A program made the translations under genes and the position numbers. Positions 1-7,098 of a stretch of DNA of 15,182 nt are shown here, piece by piece. Location of the stretch: contig DATJHM010000061.1 in assembly GCA_035493895.1 (NCBI GenBank), forward strand, positions 1 to 15,182, read 5' to 3'. Each line of letters opens with the position of its first letter. The stretch's first letter is position 1. The stretch comes from DATJHM01 sp035493895. Lineage in GTDB: Bacteria; Chloroflexota; Ktedonobacteria; Ktedonobacterales; Ktedonobacteraceae. The notes beneath the pieces were generated by a model that made no database searches, had not been told where the DNA came from, and saw only the letters and a list, made by a program, of their open reading frames with translations.

Positions 1-305
1 TTGAATGCGCCAAAGATCAGATTGAGCAGGCCGAACTGGATAATAATGAAGCCCCAGAACGTAAAGAAGTGAGCAATGCCAGGAATGGGATCGCGCAGCA
101 CGCCGCGCTGTCCCAGGACCATCAAAAAGAACTCCCCGATACGAACCCCAATCCGATCGGAGCGGTTTTCAGGGCGAGCTTTTGCCAGGAGAGTGATCAA
201 TTGACCCACGCGTATGCCAAAGAGCGCGAGAGCGGCAATGGCAATCAGAGCAAAGATGGTCGTCCCTAACCAGCCTCCGGTGGGTGAAATGAGTGGGGGT
301 GTCAT
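1..305 (-). CDS. EtfAB:quinone oxidoreductase-type membrane Fe-S protein, N-terminal part (cut by window edge)
   Basis: The minus-strand frame opens with ATG at 305-303 and stays open to base 1, giving 101 residues. A GGAGG ribosome site (314-318) lies 8 nt before the ATG. The peptide starts MTPPLISPTGGW, has a hydrophobic helix at about residues 15-31, then a basic stretch, then the motif VLGQRGVLRDPIPGIAHFF followed by a second helix. This LGQR-x-VLR-x-P-x-PG-x-x-HxF pattern is typical of the NarI-like membrane domain in front of the CCG/heterodisulfide-reductase-like Fe-S part of ETF:menaquinone oxidoreductases (EMO/EtfD-like). The Fe-S domains would lie beyond the edge. It sits downstream of etfB and etfA on the same strand, which fits a protein that passes electrons from reduced ETF to the quinone pool. 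Family assignment rests on about 100 residues plus context. Confidence 0.8.
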   Translation of the reverse strand, partial: MTPPLISPTGGWLGTTIFALIAIAALALFGIRVGQLITLLAKARPENRSDRIGVRIGEFFLMVLGQRGVLRDPIPGIAHFFTFWGFIIIQFGLLNLIFGAF

Positions 306-603
306 CGACAAAACCTCCGTCTGGAATATGGACGGGCGGCCAATAGTGCCGTAGCGTAGCCAGAGGGCCGCGCATGTACAACTGTACCGCTCTCCGTTGA
401 GCGTTACCAAAGGTAATCAGGCTGTTAAATAGCCAGGGCGGAGATAAACCCCGCCCATAGGTATGAAGTGAACCGCCTCGCCTCTCAAGGGCGAGAGGGG
501 TCGAGCGAGTTCGCAGGCACAGTTGCGTTGCACTCCACCGTGCCACTACTGGGTCTATTATAAATCCTGCCGCTATGAAAGATGGGTGGTGTGATCGTTT
601 TGT
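306..603. other. 298-bp gap between etfA and the EMO-like gene, with hairpins
   Basis: No convincing gene. It holds a perfect G/C hairpin (436-456: GGGCGG, 9-nt GATAAA-containing loop, CCGCCC), a second small hairpin (CCTCTC 481-486 / GAGAGG 493-498), and the 15-mer CGCAGGCACAGTTGC (512-526), which recurs at 3710-3724 beside another GATAAA-type element. It may carry a terminator or processing site that separates etfA from the downstream gene. Confidence 0.5.
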
Positions 604-1569
604 TCAGGATTTACGGCGTTTGATTTCTTGTGTTAGTTTGGGCAGAATGGTCAGGACATCACCAATTATACCATAGTCGGCTACTGAGAAGATCGGGGCG
701 TTTTCGTCTTTGTTGATGGCGACGATAAACTTTGCGCCCTTCATACCTGCCAGATGTTGAATGGCACCGCTGATGCCACAGGCGACGTAGAGCGTTGGTT
801 TGACCGTTTTGCCCGTCTGACCAACCTGATAGCTATAGGGAAGCCAGCCTGCATCGACGATCGCACGGGTGGCACCGGGCGCGCCGTGTAGCTGTTCGGC
901 CAGCTCTTCGATAAGATGATAGTTTTCGGCTTTGCCCAGGCCGCGTCCACCGCTGATGACAACGTTGGCCTCTTCCAGCGCGGGTCCAGAACTGGCAACG
1001 GCGACCGTATCGAGGACTTTGATCGTTTGAGCGGCGGGGCTGATCGTGGCCTGGAGCGTCTCGATCTCAGGCTGGCGACCTTCGTAGCGTTCGATCGGGA
1101 ACGCTTTGGGGCGGATCAGCACAATGCCCGGGCCTGCGTGTGGATGCGTGGCCGTCACGAGCGTCTCGCCGCCCCAGGGGACCGTGATCTGCGCCTGGCC
1201 GTCCACAAAGGCGAGATCGGTGGCATCCGTGATCAGGCCGAGATTATTGCGTACATTTAAGCGGGCGGCGATATCGCGTAGATCGTAAGTCGTAGCCAGC
1301 AGCAGAAGGTCGGGCTGATGTTGTGAGAGTAGACTGCCGATCGTCTCGACCGCTGGTAGCGTCAGATAGCGATCGTAGACCTCGTCGGCATGGACATAGA
1401 CCTTTTCAGCGCCATAGTTGCCAAGCGTAGGCGCGACCTCAGCAGCACCGGCACCCAGCACAAGCGCTTCGGCACGGCCCAGCTTTGCAGCCTTGCCCAG
1501 GACCTCCAATGAAGAGCGGACCGGTTGATTGCCCTCAAGTTCAATCAGCACCCAGATAGTATGCGGCAT
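604..1569 (-). CDS. etfA: Electron transfer flavoprotein, alpha subunit
   Basis: A 321-aa protein, the usual EtfA length. EtfA carries the FAD of the EtfAB heterodimer, which accepts electrons from acyl-CoA and related dehydrogenases in the cytoplasm. The N-terminal alpha/beta domain covers about residues 1-185. The C-terminal FAD domain has SGGRGLG (206-212), VDAGWLP (238-244), QVGQTGK (248-254), then LYVACGISGAIQHLAGM (260-276) with IVAIN (282-286), matching the EtfA signature, and ADYGIIGD (297-304). The ATG is preceded by GAGGAGGT (1579-1586) at about 9 nt. It lies 28 bp after etfB, so the two are co-transcribed. The next gene on the strand is the EMO-like membrane protein, which suggests menaquinone as electron acceptor. 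Whether this ETF bifurcates electrons cannot be decided from the sequence alone. Confidence 0.97.
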   Translation of the reverse strand: MPHTIWVLIELEGNQPVRSSLEVLGKAAKLGRAEALVLGAGAAEVAPTLGNYGAEKVYVHADEVYDRYLTLPAVETIGSLLSQHQPDLLLLATTYDLRDIAARLNVRNNLGLITDATDLAFVDGQAQITVPWGGETLVTATHPHAGPGIVLIRPKAFPIERYEGRQPEIETLQATISPAAQTIKVLDTVAVASSGPALEEANVVISGGRGLGKAENYHLIEELAEQLHGAPGATRAIVDAGWLPYSYQVGQTGKTVKPTLYVACGISGAIQHLAGMKGAKFIVAINKDENAPIFSVADYGIIGDVLTILPKLTQEIKRRKS

Positions 1570-1597
1570 AGTGAAAAAACCTCCTCATTGAGTGATC

Positions 1598-2383
1598 CTA
1601 AAGCAACTGATAGCGTTGTAAGAAGTCAGCGATATGTTCGGCGGCGTGACCGTCATCCTTCACAATCTGACCGGTCGCACGAGCCTCAGCCTTGCCGATC
1701 GTCAGCACGCGTTCGCGGGCACCAGCCTCACCGACCAGAGAAGGATCGAGGCCGAGATCGACGAGAGCAAGCAGGCTGAAAGGTTTCTTACGGGAAGTCA
1801 TAATGCCCTTCATCGTCGGATAGATCGCCTCGAAAGAGCCACTGGCGATAGTGACCAGTGCGGGCAAGGGAGCTTCCACCGTGCGATAGCCAGTGGGAAT
1901 GACGCGTTTGATAATCGCCTTCGCGCCCTCAATGCGGATCTCGCGTGCGAACGTCAATTGAGGGAGGCCAAGGAACTCAGCGATGCCGCCGGGGACCATA
2001 CCAGTATAGCCATCAGTACTCTCAGTCGAGCAGAAAATAAGTTCCGCCCCCTCGCGTTTGAGCACAGTCGCGAGCACACGAGCAGTGCCCAGAGCATCGG
2101 AGCCAGCGAGAGCAGGATCAGTGACCAGGATGGCGCGATCACAGCCCATAGCCAGAGCGCGGCGTAAGCCTTCCTGAGCAGTCGAAGGGCCCATACTCAC
2201 CGCGACCAGTTCGCTCTTGCCGAGAGAATCGCGTAGCTTCACGGCAGCCGAAATCGTACTTTCATCGCCGGGATCGAGGACGAGAGAGAGACCGGAACGT
2301 ACAAGGCGTTTTGTCTGCGGATCTAGTTTACTCACCGTCGTATTCGGATCAGGAACTTGCTTTATGCAAACGAATATCTTCAT
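1598..2383 (-). CDS. etfB: Electron transfer flavoprotein, beta subunit
   Basis: EtfB, 261 aa from the ATG at 2383 (the normal length), partner of EtfA. The protein opens MKIFVCIKQVPDPNTTV, the standard EtfB start. Other family motifs are LDPGDESTISAAVKLRD near residue 40, SMGPSTAQEGLRRALAMG near 65-80 with DRAILVTD and AGSDALGTARVLA after it, STDGYTGMVPGGIAEFLGLP around 120-140, and EAPLPALVTI near 175. The frame stays open 69 nt further upstream to 2452, but the added residues (MLRERCCPLFSLRPTRK...) look like translated leader and would overlap the promoter. A weak GAGG lies 12 nt before the chosen ATG. It is the first gene of the etfB-etfA unit, driven by the promoter at 2457-2486. Confidence 0.96.
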   Translation of the reverse strand: MKIFVCIKQVPDPNTTVSKLDPQTKRLVRSGLSLVLDPGDESTISAAVKLRDSLGKSELVAVSMGPSTAQEGLRRALAMGCDRAILVTDPALAGSDALGTARVLATVLKREGAELIFCSTESTDGYTGMVPGGIAEFLGLPQLTFAREIRIEGAKAIIKRVIPTGYRTVEAPLPALVTIASGSFEAIYPTMKGIMTSRKKPFSLLALVDLGLDPSLVGEAGARERVLTIGKAEARATGQIVKDDGHAAEHIADFLQRYQLL

Positions 2384-2456
2384 TGGTTTTGTGCGCCTCG
2401 TCTTTCTAGTGGGACGTAGGGAGAAAAGGGGACAACAGCGTTCCCTGAGCAATTTT

Positions 2457-2486
2457 ATTGTACCTGCGGTGAAAAGCGAGTGTCAA
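2457..2486 (-). promoter_or_regulatory. Sigma70-like promoter of etfBA
   Basis: On the minus strand, a perfect TTGACA (2486-2481) is followed after 18 nt by TACAAT (2462-2457). Transcription would start near 2450, about 67 nt before the etfB ATG. This is the best promoter match in the window and also argues against the longer etfB start at 2452. Confidence 0.65.
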
Positions 2487-2624
2487 CGCAACCAGCTAAC
2501 ATTTTTGAGTTTCTGAGAGCCTGTTTGCTGTCAGGTCTTCTCATGCGATACGATATTTCTGTAAGTTAATCGTGAAAAAGATTGTAAGATCAAGAATCAG
2601 CCATTGACGAAGGAGAATTGTACA

Positions 2625-3581
2625 TTGGAAAAACGGCAGCTTGGCAATAGTGATATGCAAATTACCACGATCGGCCTGGGCACCTGGGCCATCGGAGGTG
2701 AAGGTTGGGCGGCAGCGTGGGGTCCGCAGGATGACAACGAATCGATCGAGACCATACAGAGTGCGCTCGACCTGGGGATCAACTGGATTGATACCGCGGG
2801 CGTCTACGGTCTCGGGCATTCAGAAGAGGTCGTGGGGAGAGCATTGAAGGGTCGGGCGGAGCGTCCCTATATTTTTACCAAGTGTGGGAGAGTTGGCCAG
2901 CCTGACGGAACCATCAAAGGGAGCTTGAAGGCTGATTCGGTGCGCAAAGAGATTGAGGATAGTTTGAGACGATTGCAGGTTGAGACAATTGACCTGTACC
3001 AGATTCACTGGCCCAATCCTGATGAGGACATTGAAGAGGGTTGGAGCACGCTGGCGGAGTTGAAGCAGGAGGGGAAAGTGCGATTTATTGGCGTCTCCAA
3101 CTTCTCCGTAGAGCAGCTCAAGCGAGCGCAGGCGATTGCGCCCGTTACCTCATTGCAGCCGCCGTACTCGCTCATCAAGCGTGATATCGAAAAAGAAGTG
3201 TTGCCATTTTGTCTCGAGCAGAATATCGGCGTCATTGCCTACTCGCCGATGATGTCAGGGTTATTGACCGGAAGCATGACGCCCGAGAGAGTGTTAAGTT
3301 TGCCGAACAGTGACTGGCGTAGCCGTAATCCCGAATTTCACGAGCCGCGTCTGTCGCGCAATCTGGCGTTGGTGAGTGTGTTGCACGAAATTGGCAAGCA
3401 GTACGAGAAGAGTCCGGGAGAAGTCGCGATTGCGTGGACATTGCGCCATCCGGCGGTCACCGCGGCGATCGTGGGAGGGAGGCGTCCGGGGCAGGTAGAG
3501 CGTATTATAGGAGCCTCTGATCTGCATTTGAGCGAGGGAGATCTGGCGCAGATTAGCGAATTTTTAGAGAAATATCCGTAA
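2625..3581 (+). CDS. Aldo/keto reductase (IolS/YccK-like)
   Basis: A 318-aa NAD(P)H-dependent oxidoreductase of the AKR superfamily (TIM barrel, cytoplasmic). It begins MEKRQLGNSDMQITTIGLGTW, the standard opening. The catalytic tetrad is visible: Asp56 (NWIDTA), Tyr61 (VYG), Lys86 (FTKCG) and His128 (YQIHWP). Further family motifs are GVSNFSVEQL near 160, SLQPPYSLIKRDIE near 185, IAYSPMMSGLLTG near 215 and AIVGGRRPGQVE near 290. The TTG start at 2625 is preferred because AGGAG (2611-2615) lies 9 nt before it. A TTG at 2604 would add seven residues but would place that ribosome site inside the gene. The substrate cannot be inferred. It is divergent from etfB and has no clear functional partner nearby. 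Confidence 0.93.
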   Translation: MEKRQLGNSDMQITTIGLGTWAIGGEGWAAAWGPQDDNESIETIQSALDLGINWIDTAGVYGLGHSEEVVGRALKGRAERPYIFTKCGRVGQPDGTIKGSLKADSVRKEIEDSLRRLQVETIDLYQIHWPNPDEDIEEGWSTLAELKQEGKVRFIGVSNFSVEQLKRAQAIAPVTSLQPPYSLIKRDIEKEVLPFCLEQNIGVIAYSPMMSGLLTGSMTPERVLSLPNSDWRSRNPEFHEPRLSRNLALVSVLHEIGKQYEKSPGEVAIAWTLRHPAVTAAIVGGRRPGQVERIIGASDLHLSEGDLAQISEFLEKYP

Positions 3582-3802
3582 TTTGGAATCGTGAGGAGAG
3601 GGTGAGGGATGAGGGCCGGGGGGGCGCGGGCAGGGATAAACCGCAGCCCCTACCTGTGCGTGGGTGCGAGAGAGTTGATGAGGAACGCAAATCATGGTTG
3701 GTAGGGGTACGCAGGCACAGTTGCAGGTGATCCTTATGGATAAGAGATTAGAGGAAGCCGTTGTCCTGGATGGGGCAGGCGGTGGAAGATGGAAAGAAAG
3801 AA
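3582..3802. repeat. Intergenic GATAAA-type element and shared 15-mer between AKR and mutM
   Basis: The spacer contains a G-rich arm, GGGATAAACC and a C-rich arm (3624-3654: GGGC ... GCCC partly paired around GATAAA). This resembles the hairpin at 436-456. GGTAGGGG and CGCAGGCACAGTTGC follow (3710-3724), the latter identical to 512-526. It looks like a dispersed, palindromic intergenic repeat. No RNA gene or promoter is obvious. Confidence 0.45.
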
Positions 3803-4729
3803 ATGCCGGAGCTGCCAGAAGTTGAATATACGGCGCGTCAGCTGAGAGAGAGCGTCGTGGGGGCCACGATACGGGAAGCGCAGATTTTTTGGGAGCGGAG
3901 TGTTGGACATCCAGCGCTCCCCGATTTTCTCGCCGAAGTGAGCGAGCGCACAATCGAGGGCGTGAGACGGCGCGGGAAATTGCTGCTGCTCGATTTGAGT
4001 GGTGAGTTGTTATTGACGATGCATCGGCGTATGACAGGCAACTTGCTGCTGCTCCCCGCGGGGTGGCAGCTTGATTGTGGATTGCGGGAGGTAGATCGGG
4101 CCGCGTGGGATACGCGTGGGCCGACGTTTGTGTTGCCAGAGGGGACTGAGCAGATTCCAGCGTCCGAGACGCGTTATTGTCGGGCCTGTTTCGTGTTAGC
4201 GGATGGGCGTTGTCTGCTCTTTACCGATTTGCGCAAATTTGGGCGTCTCGAGCTCTGGTCGCGAGAGCTGGAAGAGCAGGCGTTAGAAGGGCTCGGGCCG
4301 GAGCCGCTGGATGGAATGTTCACGAGCGCAATGCTGGCCGAGAGTGTGTCCGGACGCAAGACCGCGATCAAGCAACTGCTGCTCGATCAGCATATTGTTG
4401 CGGGCGTGGGCAATATCTATGCGGACGAAGCGCTTTTTTACGCCAGAGTGCATCCGCAGAGGCGTGGCGAGAGTTTGACAGAAGCCGAGATTCAGCGTTT
4501 GCACGAAGGAATTATCAGCGTACTGACATTGGGGATTGAGCATGGGGGGACATCATTTAGCAACTATCGTGGATTGTGGGGGGAAGCGGGCAAGAATTTC
4601 AACCATGTGCGTGTGTATCAGCAGGAAGGGAAGCCGTGTGGACGTTGTGGGACATTGATAGAACGGATCACCCTCGCGCAACGTAGTGCGCATTTTTGTC
4701 CGGCCTGCCAGACGCTTATTGCGGAGTAA
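3803..4729 (+). CDS. mutM: Formamidopyrimidine-DNA glycosylase
   Basis: Fpg/MutM, 308 aa, a base-excision-repair glycosylase/AP lyase removing oxidised purines such as 8-oxoguanine. The start must be the ATG at 3803, because catalysis needs Pro2: the protein reads MPELPEVEY. Seen in order are Pro2/Glu3, the beta-lysine Lys59 (RRRGKLL), Met78 of HRRMTGN (base-filling loop), Arg144/Phe146 of TDLRKFG, the helix-two-turn-helix with GVGNIYADEALF (201-212), and a C-terminal zinc finger C279-x2-C282 ... C299-x2-C302 with Arg294. All residues needed for activity are present. Bacterial Fpg is usually about 270-290 aa. The extra length lies at about residues 87-125, between the Met78 loop and the Arg144 loop. 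The gene ends 14 bp inside the convergent lipoprotein gene. The region has a weak GGAAAG ribosome site. Confidence 0.97.
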   Translation: MPELPEVEYTARQLRESVVGATIREAQIFWERSVGHPALPDFLAEVSERTIEGVRRRGKLLLLDLSGELLLTMHRRMTGNLLLLPAGWQLDCGLREVDRAAWDTRGPTFVLPEGTEQIPASETRYCRACFVLADGRCLLFTDLRKFGRLELWSRELEEQALEGLGPEPLDGMFTSAMLAESVSGRKTAIKQLLLDQHIVAGVGNIYADEALFYARVHPQRRGESLTEAEIQRLHEGIISVLTLGIEHGGTSFSNYRGLWGEAGKNFNHVRVYQQEGKPCGRCGTLIERITLAQRSAHFCPACQTLIAE

Positions 4730-5201
4730 AAAAAGCAGGCGAGCAGTTGATATTCTGCTTGATACCAGGTATGGTAAAAGAAACGCTCACCCTGGCAGGA
4801 GTTTTAGCGGGTTGATGTCCTGAGAGAGGGAGAGAGAAGCGAACGTAGCCGCCGCTGTCACTCATCGGATGAGAATCCAGCGTTACATCCCCAAACGTAG
4901 TAAAATGAACGACAGCCTTTGCCGTAGCGCCACCTACGCCGTTTATATCTTCCGTCAGGCGAGCGAAGATAGAAATCGTCATATAAGTACTGGGAGCATT
5001 ATTCGAAGCCCAGGCTCCGCAGCGATATGGAGGAACCGTTGGCAGAGGAGTGAGGAGTTTTTGAAACGACTGCTGAACGACAGCAGTTTGCTGCGGCTGA
5101 ACCTGAGTCGCCTTTGGGCCACAGGCAGTCGTTAGAGGAACGAGAAATAACAGAAAGAAAGGAAAGAGTACAACAAAAAAATTTTTTCGTTTCATGACCA
5201 T
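4716..5201 (-). CDS. Putative lipoprotein, unknown function
   Basis: A 161-aa protein of no recognised family. Residues 1-26 form a lipoprotein signal: basic start MVMKRKN, a hydrophobic core FFVVLFPFFLLFLVPL, then TTAC with Cys27 as the likely lipidated residue. A Gln/Thr/Pro-rich linker (about 28-58) would tether a domain of about 100 residues with alternating hydrophobic strands (for example AKAVVHFTTFGDVTL, YVRFSLPL, ARVSVSFTIPG), probably a small beta-sandwich on the outer face of the membrane. Cys61 and Cys153 bracket this domain and could form a disulfide. A second ATG at 5195 is an equally good start; neither has a clear Shine-Dalgarno site. The 3' end overlaps mutM by 14 bp on the opposite strand. 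Confidence 0.75.
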   Translation of the reverse strand: MVMKRKNFFVVLFPFFLLFLVPLTTACGPKATQVQPQQTAVVQQSFQKLLTPLPTVPPYRCGAWASNNAPSTYMTISIFARLTEDINGVGGATAKAVVHFTTFGDVTLDSHPMSDSGGYVRFSLPLSGHQPAKTPARVSVSFTIPGIKQNINCSPAFFTPQ

Positions 5202-5244
5202 CAGAGAGTGAACGAAAACAACAATCCAAATAGATCCTCAAGCA

Positions 5245-5272
5245 ATGATAGCATGCTTTCATGTAAAGTAAA
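5245..5272 (-). promoter_or_regulatory. Possible promoter of the lipoprotein gene
   Basis: Minus strand TTTACT (5272-5267), a 16-nt spacer and TATCAT (5250-5245), 44 nt before the ATG at 5201. The match is moderate and the spacer contains the palindrome GCATGC. Confidence 0.3.
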
Positions 5273-5685
5273 GCGACCGTTGTTTGGAGGAACAGGTACA
5301 GTATACCATAGATAGCGAACAGGGTAGCAGATCTCTCGTATGAGAGAAAGAAGAGAAAAACTGGAGTTGAACGGAGCGGGGAGGATAAGTAGAGAGATAG
5401 CAGTGAGAATTGAAATTTTTACAGAAAGGTCTCTCACATGCGCGGTACTGTAAAAATCGAAAGAGCAAAGGACTGCGTTTCGAGCTGCTGAGAGGGAGAG
5501 TGACGTGAGACTTCAGCCAGATAGAAGAAATTTTAGTGCATAGAGCGTATACAATGGAGAGAAGCGAAGAGAGAAAAGGGCCAGAAGAGCGACAGAAGAG
5601 GCAGGAATAGAGGAGAAGTAGGGAAGGAGTAGTACGTTAATACCAAAATGGGGTGTACCTTGTAAGTACGCTGGTTCCCTTCATG

Positions 5686-5702
5686 AGTAGTATTGTACTA
5701 CT
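5686..5702. promoter_or_regulatory. 17-bp perfect inverted repeat, operator-like
   Basis: AGTAGTA-TTG-TACTACT is a perfect 7-bp inverted repeat with a 3-nt centre, ending 6 bp before the proposed larB -35 box. Its size and position fit the binding site of a dimeric regulator; the regulator is unknown. Confidence 0.45.
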
Positions 5703-5708
5703 GTTGGC

Positions 5709-5737
5709 TTGCTGAATGTGTTGCACTGTGTTACACT
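5709..5737 (+). promoter_or_regulatory. Possible larB promoter with extended -10
   Basis: TTGCTG (5709-5714), a 17-nt spacer and TACACT (5732-5737), preceded by TGT as in extended -10 promoters. It would give a leader of about 60 nt before the GTG at 5805. Confidence 0.4.
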
Positions 5738-5804
5738 ATGACTGGTCACAGGACTCTCGGGTGAGAAACCATTGTGTACTGTTTTTTTTGAGGTGTGAAG
5801 GTTA

Positions 5805-6665
5805 GTGAAATACGAAGCAGATGGGCAAATAGAACTCTTGCATCAATTACTCAGTAATGGACAGGAGAGTCAAAAGTCCCCGCAAGGGAGTTCTGAGGGA
5901 TTGAAAGAGTCAGCGCATCCCAAAGCCGCAGAGAGCACATCACGAAAGGCAGTGCAGGCGGATCATGCATCAGTAGTCGAAACCCGTCCTGATGTTGACC
6001 GTGAGCAGCGTAAAGGGGCGCCGGAGGTCATTTTTGCGGAAACAAAAGAGACCTCGCAGATCATTGAAATGGCACAGAGTTTGCTAGCGAGCACGGGGAG
6101 AGCGGTGATAAGTCGTTTGCCGCGTGAGGCGTTAGGGGAAGTGCAAGAGAGATTCAGCGCGTATCCGATGAGGACGCGTCGTGGGGATCGAGCAATGGTC
6201 ATTTATCGTCCTGATTACGAAGGCAGCAAAACGGGGGGGCATGTGGGAGTGATTAGTGCAGGTACGTCAGATATTCCAGTGGCGGAAGAGGCGGCATTAA
6301 TAGTAGAGGAAATGGGGTGTAGGGTGACGTGTATCTACGACGTAGGAGTGGCGGGGCTGCATCGTTTGATGTTGCCATTGCGAGAGTTGTTGGCGGACGA
6401 AGTAGATGCGATCATCGTAGCTGCTGGAATGGATGGAGCGCTGCCATCGGTCGTGGCCGGGTTGGTTCCAGTTCCTGTTATTGGGTTGCCAACGTCGATT
6501 GGCTATGGTATTGGCGGCAGAGGTCTTGCCGCGTTGCTTTCGATGTTGCAGACGTGTGCGCCGGGACTTGCAGTTGTGAATATCGATAATGGCGTAGGTG
6601 CAGGCATAACAGCGGCACTGATAGCCAATCGGGTGGCGCAGGCGCGAGAACATCAGTCGCAGTAG
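5805..6665 (+). CDS. larB: Nickel-pincer cofactor biosynthesis protein LarB
   Basis: A 286-aa PurE-related protein. LarB carboxylates and hydrolyses nicotinic acid adenine dinucleotide to pyridinium-3,5-biscarboxylic acid mononucleotide, the first step to the nickel-pincer nucleotide of lactate racemase-type enzymes. Visible are the LarB-type lead-in DREQRKGAPEVIFAETKET (65-83), the PurE-like core with GTSDIPVAEEA (153-163), CIYDVGVAGLHRL (176-188), AAGMDGALPSVVAGL (206-220), IGLPTSIGYG (226-235) and NIDNGVGAG (259-267). Between the short N-terminal helix and residue 64 lies a polar Gln/Ser/Lys-rich stretch (about 18-60) that makes the protein longer than the usual 250 aa. The GTG start has GAAGG close upstream and GAGG 11 nt away. 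LarC, LarE and LarA are not in the window. The KGG-repeat gene follows after 93 bp on the same strand. Confidence 0.9.
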   Translation: MKYEADGQIELLHQLLSNGQESQKSPQGSSEGLKESAHPKAAESTSRKAVQADHASVVETRPDVDREQRKGAPEVIFAETKETSQIIEMAQSLLASTGRAVISRLPREALGEVQERFSAYPMRTRRGDRAMVIYRPDYEGSKTGGHVGVISAGTSDIPVAEEAALIVEEMGCRVTCIYDVGVAGLHRLMLPLRELLADEVDAIIVAAGMDGALPSVVAGLVPVPVIGLPTSIGYGIGGRGLAALLSMLQTCAPGLAVVNIDNGVGAGITAALIANRVAQAREHQSQ

Positions 6666-6758
6666 GGAAGCAGCGAGATGTTCTGAATTAGGATGTCTCA
6701 CCGCGTTGTATGTTGGGCAAAAGTGGATGTACGAAGTAAAAGAGAGGCGGGACTTTCT

Positions 6759-7031
6759 ATGGCAAATAACAAACGAGGACCAGAACCAGGATCGCTCAAA
6801 GCAAAGCATGGTGGGCAGGCTGTACGTGAGAAATATGGGCCCGAATTCTACTCGAAGATTGGCAAAAAAGGCGGCGAGACCGTGAAAGAGAAACGTGGGC
6901 CGCAGTTCTATGCCGAGATTGGGAAGAAGGGTGGGGAGTCAACCAAACGGCAGCAAGGCTCCGAATTTTACTCAAAGATCGGCAAAAAAGGCGGAGAGCG
7001 AGGTCGCTCAACCCCCGATCAGAAAGACTAG
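6759..7031 (+). CDS. KGG-repeat stress-type protein (three 20-aa repeats, LEA group 1-like)
   Basis: A 90-aa basic hydrophilic protein starting MANNKRGPEPG. Residues 18-77 are three back-to-back 20-residue units: GGQAVREKYGPEFYSKIGKK, GGETVKEKRGPQFYAEIGKK and GGESTKRQQGSEFYSKIGKK, then GGERGR. Each unit joins to the next through K-K-G-G. The family (KGG/YciG-like general stress proteins) and the similar 20-mer of plant group 1 LEA (Em) proteins are tied to desiccation or stationary-phase stress; no biochemical activity is known to me. No signal peptide or membrane segment. The ATG at 6759 is chosen over a start at 6693 because the extra residues (MSHRVVCWAK...) do not fit the family and GAGG (6744-6747) lies 11 nt before it. 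It may share a transcript with larB. Confidence 0.85.
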   Translation: MANNKRGPEPGSLKAKHGGQAVREKYGPEFYSKIGKKGGETVKEKRGPQFYAEIGKKGGESTKRQQGSEFYSKIGKKGGERGRSTPDQKD

Positions 7032-7098
7032 GCGGAGCCCTGGCCTTGCTCGATACCGTTGTGTAGCCTTGTAGGCGCCTGCATACGTAACAGGTTTT

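Larger units (their letters stand above)
5202..5804. other. 603-bp intergenic region, purine-rich
   Basis: No convincing gene. From about 5330 to 5640 the plus strand is strongly purine-biased (runs of GAGA/GAAG), with a particularly dense purine tract at about 5553-5635. This creates chance pyrimidine-strand reading frames that lack ribosome sites. The right end holds a palindrome (5686-5702) and a promoter-like sequence for larB; the left end holds a possible lipoprotein promoter. Confidence 0.6.

Noticed and set aside
169..546. 125-codon minus-strand frame
   Set aside because: It overlaps the start of the EMO-like gene out of frame, and its sequence is low-quality (Arg/Cys/His-rich) without a family match.
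3564..3953. 129-codon minus-strand frame over the mutM start
   Set aside because: Antisense to mutM and a repeat element; Pro/Ser-rich shadow.
5201..5437. 78-codon minus-strand frame ending in TGATG at the lipoprotein start
   Set aside because: The stop/start overlap hints at coupling, but there is no ribosome site and the frame comes from a purine-biased tract.
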